Position numbers and translations under genes: made by a program. DNA of 64,000 bases from JBCCOW01 sp039025855 (GTDB lineage Bacteria; Planctomycetota; Phycisphaerae; Phycisphaerales; Phycisphaeraceae), in contig JBCCNL010000001.1 of assembly GCA_039025855.1 (NCBI GenBank), positions 124,001 to 188,000 on the forward strand, given 5' to 3'. Positions 60,912-64,000 of the stretch are shown here, piece after piece; position 1 is the first letter of the stretch; each line of letters starts with the position of its first letter. The notes beneath the pieces are model-generated. The model was not told the DNA's origin and searched no databases. It worked only from the letters and a program-made list of their open reading frames with translations.

Positions 60912-63362
60912 TCAGTTATCCAGGTCAAGCAGTTCGGGGAAGTAGCGGTAGTAGCTCTTGCCGAGGCGTTGCTGGCCGGCCCGCATCTCGGCGTTCAAGC
61001 GCTTCGCCTCGTCGCGGGCCGAGTCCTGGTCGTCGACCAGCAGGCGGTGGATATTCTCACTGAGCACCTTGCCGTCAGCGCTGGTCAGCTCGAGCTCGAT
61101 CGTAAACGTAGGCACCGCATAGCCCGGCGTCGGGGCATTGTCGGATGACGCCTCCGGCACCGTCCACTCGACCGTCCCCAGTGTGGCCATGCTGTCCGGT
61201 TCGACATCGCCGGTCACCGAGCCCTCGGCACGCTCGCCCGCCGGGCCCGTGATCGACCAGCTCAGCGTCGCACCGGGGTAAGCGTCGAACGTGTCGTTGA
61301 CGACGGCGAGCCCCGCATTAAACACCTCGCCGGGGTTCCAGCGGCGTTTGGTGTAGTCGGGTGTGGCGAGGACCGGCTGGTAGGCGCGGGTCACATCGTC
61401 AAAGCAGCGCTTCTTCTTGCCGTAGTAGTCGATGATGCCCCATTTGATGTCGGGCCAGTGCGTCATGAAGTGGCAGAGCCCGATGCCGCTGTTCTTGGGC
61501 TTGAGCCGGCGGAGGCTTTCGAGCGCGAACTGGGCGATCACGCCGTGCGCGTCCTGCGTGCCTTCGACGAAGTCTTCGAGGCTGTCGAAGCGGATGCTGC
61601 CGAAGACCTCGTAGTTCAGGGTTTTGAGGACTTCCAGGTCGGCGTGGTGGTAGCCCCAGCTCGGGCCCATCGGCCAGAGCTCGTCTTCCGGGATGAACCG
61701 CTTGAGGCTCTCGATGTCGGGGGCGGAAGCGGCGGTGAGCTCGGGGACGATGCAGTAGTCGAGCTTGGGGTAGAAGTCTTCCATGAACGCGTTGCCGCCG
61801 CCGTAGTAGTGGCCGTTGGCGTGCGTGGAGTCGTGGGCCTTGAAGCCCATCTTCTGGCCGAACTGTTCGGAGAGGGGCGATGCGAGGCCGTAGGGCGTGG
61901 AGGTGTGGGGCGCGATCGCTTCGCCCATCGCCTCCATGATCATGCGGTTGTCGCTCTCAGCGTGGGCATGACTGAAGAACACCTCTTCGCCGCCCATGAA
62001 GAAGATCGAGCTGGGGAAGTTGCGTCGGTCCTTCACGATATGCACGCAGTCTTCGGTCGCCCCGGCCATGAACTCGGGGGTCGCGGTGTAGGCCTGGGTC
62101 GCGAAGGTGAAGTTGGTCCAGACGGTGATGCCCGCCTCGTCGCAGAGCCGGTAGAACGCGGGGACCTCCGGCGGGTGCCAGCCGAAGATGCGGAGGTGGT
62201 TGATGTTGGCTTCGCGGACCTGCTCGATACGCGACTCGTACTTCTCCTGCGTGTTACGCCCGTAAAGCAGCGAGGGCGGACCGCTCCAGCACGCGCCCCG
62301 CAGGTAGTGCCGTCGGCCGTTGATCAGGAACGTCCACGGGAACTCGGCCTCTTCTTCGGTGTACCCGGGGTTGCGGGCCATGGTGATCTCGCGAACGCCG
62401 AAGCGTTCGGTCACGCTGTCGCAGGGCTGGCCGTTACAGATCACGTCGATCGCCGCGTGGTACAGCGGCTGCCCGCCCATGTCCCAGGGCCACCAGCGGT
62501 GCACATCCTTCAAAGGCACCTCGAACTTCACGGTGCTGTAGCCTGCAAGGACCGTGGCGGTGTGTGAGCCTTTGCCCGCACCCTTGCCCGCCGCGTCGTT
62601 GGCGGCGCTCACGCTTGCGTTGAAGGTGAGCTGCCGCTCGGCGCTGTCGTGGTTGAACAGCTCGAGCTCGATCTGCGCGGTCGCGTCGAGTGATGCGTTC
62701 GGATCCTCCGGCCCTGCGTGATCGGCCCCGCCCATCGGCGTCTCGATCCGCGCGTGCTCGATCCGCACAGGGCCCGTCGCGATGACCTTGATCGGCCGCC
62801 AGATCCCCATCGGGACCACGCCCGTCAGGTAGTCGCCCTGGAAGCAGAACTTCCGCCCGCCGACCTTCGCGAGGTTCTTCGGTGCGGGGTCGAGCTTGAC
62901 CATCAGGATGTTGCAGCCCTCGTGCCACTGCTCGAACCGGATCGCGTCGGTGACGTCCGGCCGGTACGACGAGAACATCCCCGTGTGCCCGCCCAACGGC
63001 TTGCCGTTGAGCCAGGCCTCGAAGCTGTAATCCACACCCTCAAAACAGATGTGGAACCGCTTGCCCTCCAGCTCGGCGGGCACGTTGAACTTGCTCACGT
63101 ACCACCACTCGTGGTCGTTGACCCACTTGGCCTTGTGGTAGTTCCGGCCGAAGAACGGGTCGTCGATCTCGCCGGCCCGCTGCAGATCGGAGAAGACATC
63201 ACCCGGCACGGACGCCTGGTTCCAGCTGTAGTAGATGCCCTGATACTCGGCGGGCGCAAGGTGGAACTCCTCGGCCACCCCCGCACCGGGGCGGGCCCGT
63301 TCCATCTTCCAGTGGTTGCCACTGAGGTCCAGCTCGAAGCGAGCGGCGTCAGACGTGTTCAT
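60912..63362 (-). CDS. GH2 beta-mannosidase/galactosidase-like enzyme
   Basis: An 816-residue GH2-family protein starting at the ATG at 63362 (GAGAGA lies 5-10 bases upstream; an upstream ATG would add 14 residues without family match). Domain order is sugar-binding jelly roll, Ig-like, and TIM barrel. The acid/base motif, normally N-E, reads FFMGGEEVFF near residue 458. The likely nucleophile Glu is in IVPELTAAS near 540. The overall layout is closer to the beta-mannosidase subgroup than to beta-galactosidases. It has no signal peptide and is second in the operon after GH117. Confidence 0.82.
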   Translation of the reverse strand: MNTSDAARFELDLSGNHWKMERARPGAGVAEEFHLAPAEYQGIYYSWNQASVPGDVFSDLQRAGEIDDPFFGRNYHKAKWVNDHEWWYVSKFNVPAELEGKRFHICFEGVDYSFEAWLNGKPLGGHTGMFSSYRPDVTDAIRFEQWHEGCNILMVKLDPAPKNLAKVGGRKFCFQGDYLTGVVPMGIWRPIKVIATGPVRIEHARIETPMGGADHAGPEDPNASLDATAQIELELFNHDSAERQLTFNASVSAANDAAGKGAGKGSHTATVLAGYSTVKFEVPLKDVHRWWPWDMGGQPLYHAAIDVICNGQPCDSVTERFGVREITMARNPGYTEEEAEFPWTFLINGRRHYLRGACWSGPPSLLYGRNTQEKYESRIEQVREANINHLRIFGWHPPEVPAFYRLCDEAGITVWTNFTFATQAYTATPEFMAGATEDCVHIVKDRRNFPSSIFFMGGEEVFFSHAHAESDNRMIMEAMGEAIAPHTSTPYGLASPLSEQFGQKMGFKAHDSTHANGHYYGGGNAFMEDFYPKLDYCIVPELTAASAPDIESLKRFIPEDELWPMGPSWGYHHADLEVLKTLNYEVFGSIRFDSLEDFVEGTQDAHGVIAQFALESLRRLKPKNSGIGLCHFMTHWPDIKWGIIDYYGKKKRCFDDVTRAYQPVLATPDYTKRRWNPGEVFNAGLAVVNDTFDAYPGATLSWSITGPAGERAEGSVTGDVEPDSMATLGTVEWTVPEASSDNAPTPGYAVPTFTIELELTSADGKVLSENIHRLLVDDQDSARDEAKRLNAEMRAGQQRLGKSYYRYFPELLDLDN

Positions 63363-63414
63363 CGTTTCTCTCTCGGGGGGATCGTTACAGGTTGCCGACG
63401 TCAAACCATCGGTG

Positions 63415-64000
63415 TCAGATCTTGCGGGGGATGTGGTAGCGGAACCGTTTGATGTACTGCCAGTTGCCGTCGGCGGCGTAGCGGTGACACAGACCCCAGC
63501 TCACGCCGGTGAGCGGATCGGCATCAGGGTCGTCGTGGTTGCGGTACAGGCCCATCGCTTCGGGGCCGCCCTTGATCACCGACTTGATCTCGAAGTTGAT
63601 CCCGTCCGCGGCGTACTGGATGGTGTTCTTTTCCGGGCCGTCGGTCGTCAGCATCCCCACGATCCCGCCGCGGTAGTGCCAGACGCACACCTCGTGGCCG
63701 CTGTTGGTCACCGGGTTGTACGGGCTCTTCACATACGGCCCGGTCGGCTCATCGGCGATCGCCACGCCCCACGCGATCTCACGCCCGCCGAACGTCATCT
63801 CTTCACCCATCCGTTCGCCCTTGTAATACAGGTAGAACTTGTCCCTGTAGAACATCAGGCAGGGGTCGTGGGTTTTGTGGCTGTCGAAGTCGCCTTTCTC
63901 GATCACGGCAAAGCGGTCGTCTTCTTCGCCCTTCCAGATACCGTTCTCGGCGGGCGAAACGATCGGGCCGTCGACCTTGGTCCACGGACCGTGCGGCGAG
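63415..64000 (-). CDS. GH117 alpha-1,3-(3,6-anhydro)-L-galactosidase, N-terminal part outside window
   Basis: The last 195 residues of a five-bladed beta-propeller enzyme; the N-terminal half lies beyond the right edge. Family motifs are SHKTHDPCLMFYRDKFYLYY, SPYNPVTNSGHEVCVW and LTTDGPEKNTIQYAADGINF, which are characteristic of GH117. These enzymes release 3,6-anhydro-L-galactose from the non-reducing end of neoagaro-oligosaccharides, the step that feeds the aldehyde dehydrogenase and cycloisomerase encoded in this window. It is the first visible gene of the minus-strand operon with GH2, alcohol dehydrogenase and KduD, 52 bases before GH2. Confidence 0.9.
   Translation of the reverse strand, partial: SPHGPWTKVDGPIVSPAENGIWKGEEDDRFAVIEKGDFDSHKTHDPCLMFYRDKFYLYYKGERMGEEMTFGGREIAWGVAIADEPTGPYVKSPYNPVTNSGHEVCVWHYRGGIVGMLTTDGPEKNTIQYAADGINFEIKSVIKGGPEAMGLYRNHDDPDADPLTGVSWGLCHRYAADGNWQYIKRFRYHIPRKI

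Overview
The window looks like a GC-rich chromosome segment from a marine planctomycete, most likely of the Phycisphaerae type. This is inferred from gene content (algal-galactan enzymes with sulfatases, a SecA-like/M50/HlyD export cluster, a polyene-lipid cluster) and was not tested by phylogeny. Genes are tightly packed, many overlap by 4 bases (ATGA or GTGA), and no tRNA, rRNA, CRISPR array or transposase was seen.

Region 1 (1-12947, mostly minus strand) resembles an aryl-polyene/flexirubin-type polyene-lipid locus. It holds an AMP-forming ligase, a lipoprotein, an MMPL/RND exporter, two PlsC-like acyltransferases, an acyl carrier protein, a family 2 glycosyltransferase and a UbiE-like methyltransferase. 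After one convergent lipoprotein gene it continues with a FabZ-like dehydratase, a LolA-like carrier, an LpxL/HtrB-like acyltransferase and a tandem ketosynthase that runs off the left edge.

Region 2 (13254-24423, plus strand) is a five-gene membrane-remodelling module: a YqiJ/NfeD-like membrane protein, a YqiK/flotillin-like SPFH protein, a 1848-residue AAA+ protein of the 'DNA repair ATPase' type, a PspA/IM30 (ESCRT-III superfamily) protein and a second AAA+ ATPase. This is the best candidate here for a poorly described system. A lone enolase-superfamily dehydratase (24533-25699) follows.

Region 3 (25703-32939, minus strand) encodes a secreted HlyD-like adaptor, a GAF-HlyD fusion, an M50 metalloprotease fused to a HlyD-like adaptor, and a shortened SecA-like ATPase. 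It looks like a dedicated export or envelope-processing apparatus of unknown cargo.

Region 4 (33174-64000) is a porphyran/agar utilisation locus. It has two sulfatases, two GH16 and two GH86 endo-enzymes, GH29, three GH2 enzymes and a GH117 anhydro-L-galactosidase (cut by the right edge). A ferredoxin, ferredoxin reductase and cytochrome P450 form a three-gene unit matching the known 6-O-methyl-D-galactose demethylase. An aldehyde dehydrogenase, an enolase-superfamily cycloisomerase candidate, a zinc alcohol dehydrogenase and a KduD-like reductase together outline conversion of 3,6-anhydro-L-galactose to 2-keto-3-deoxygluconate. An AraC regulator is present. Several intergenic regions carry related ATTG-N11-CAAT inverted repeats that may be a shared operator. 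No SusC/SusD, TonB or sugar permease gene is visible, and most exo-acting enzymes lack signal peptides, so sulfated oligosaccharides probably enter the cell before final breakdown.
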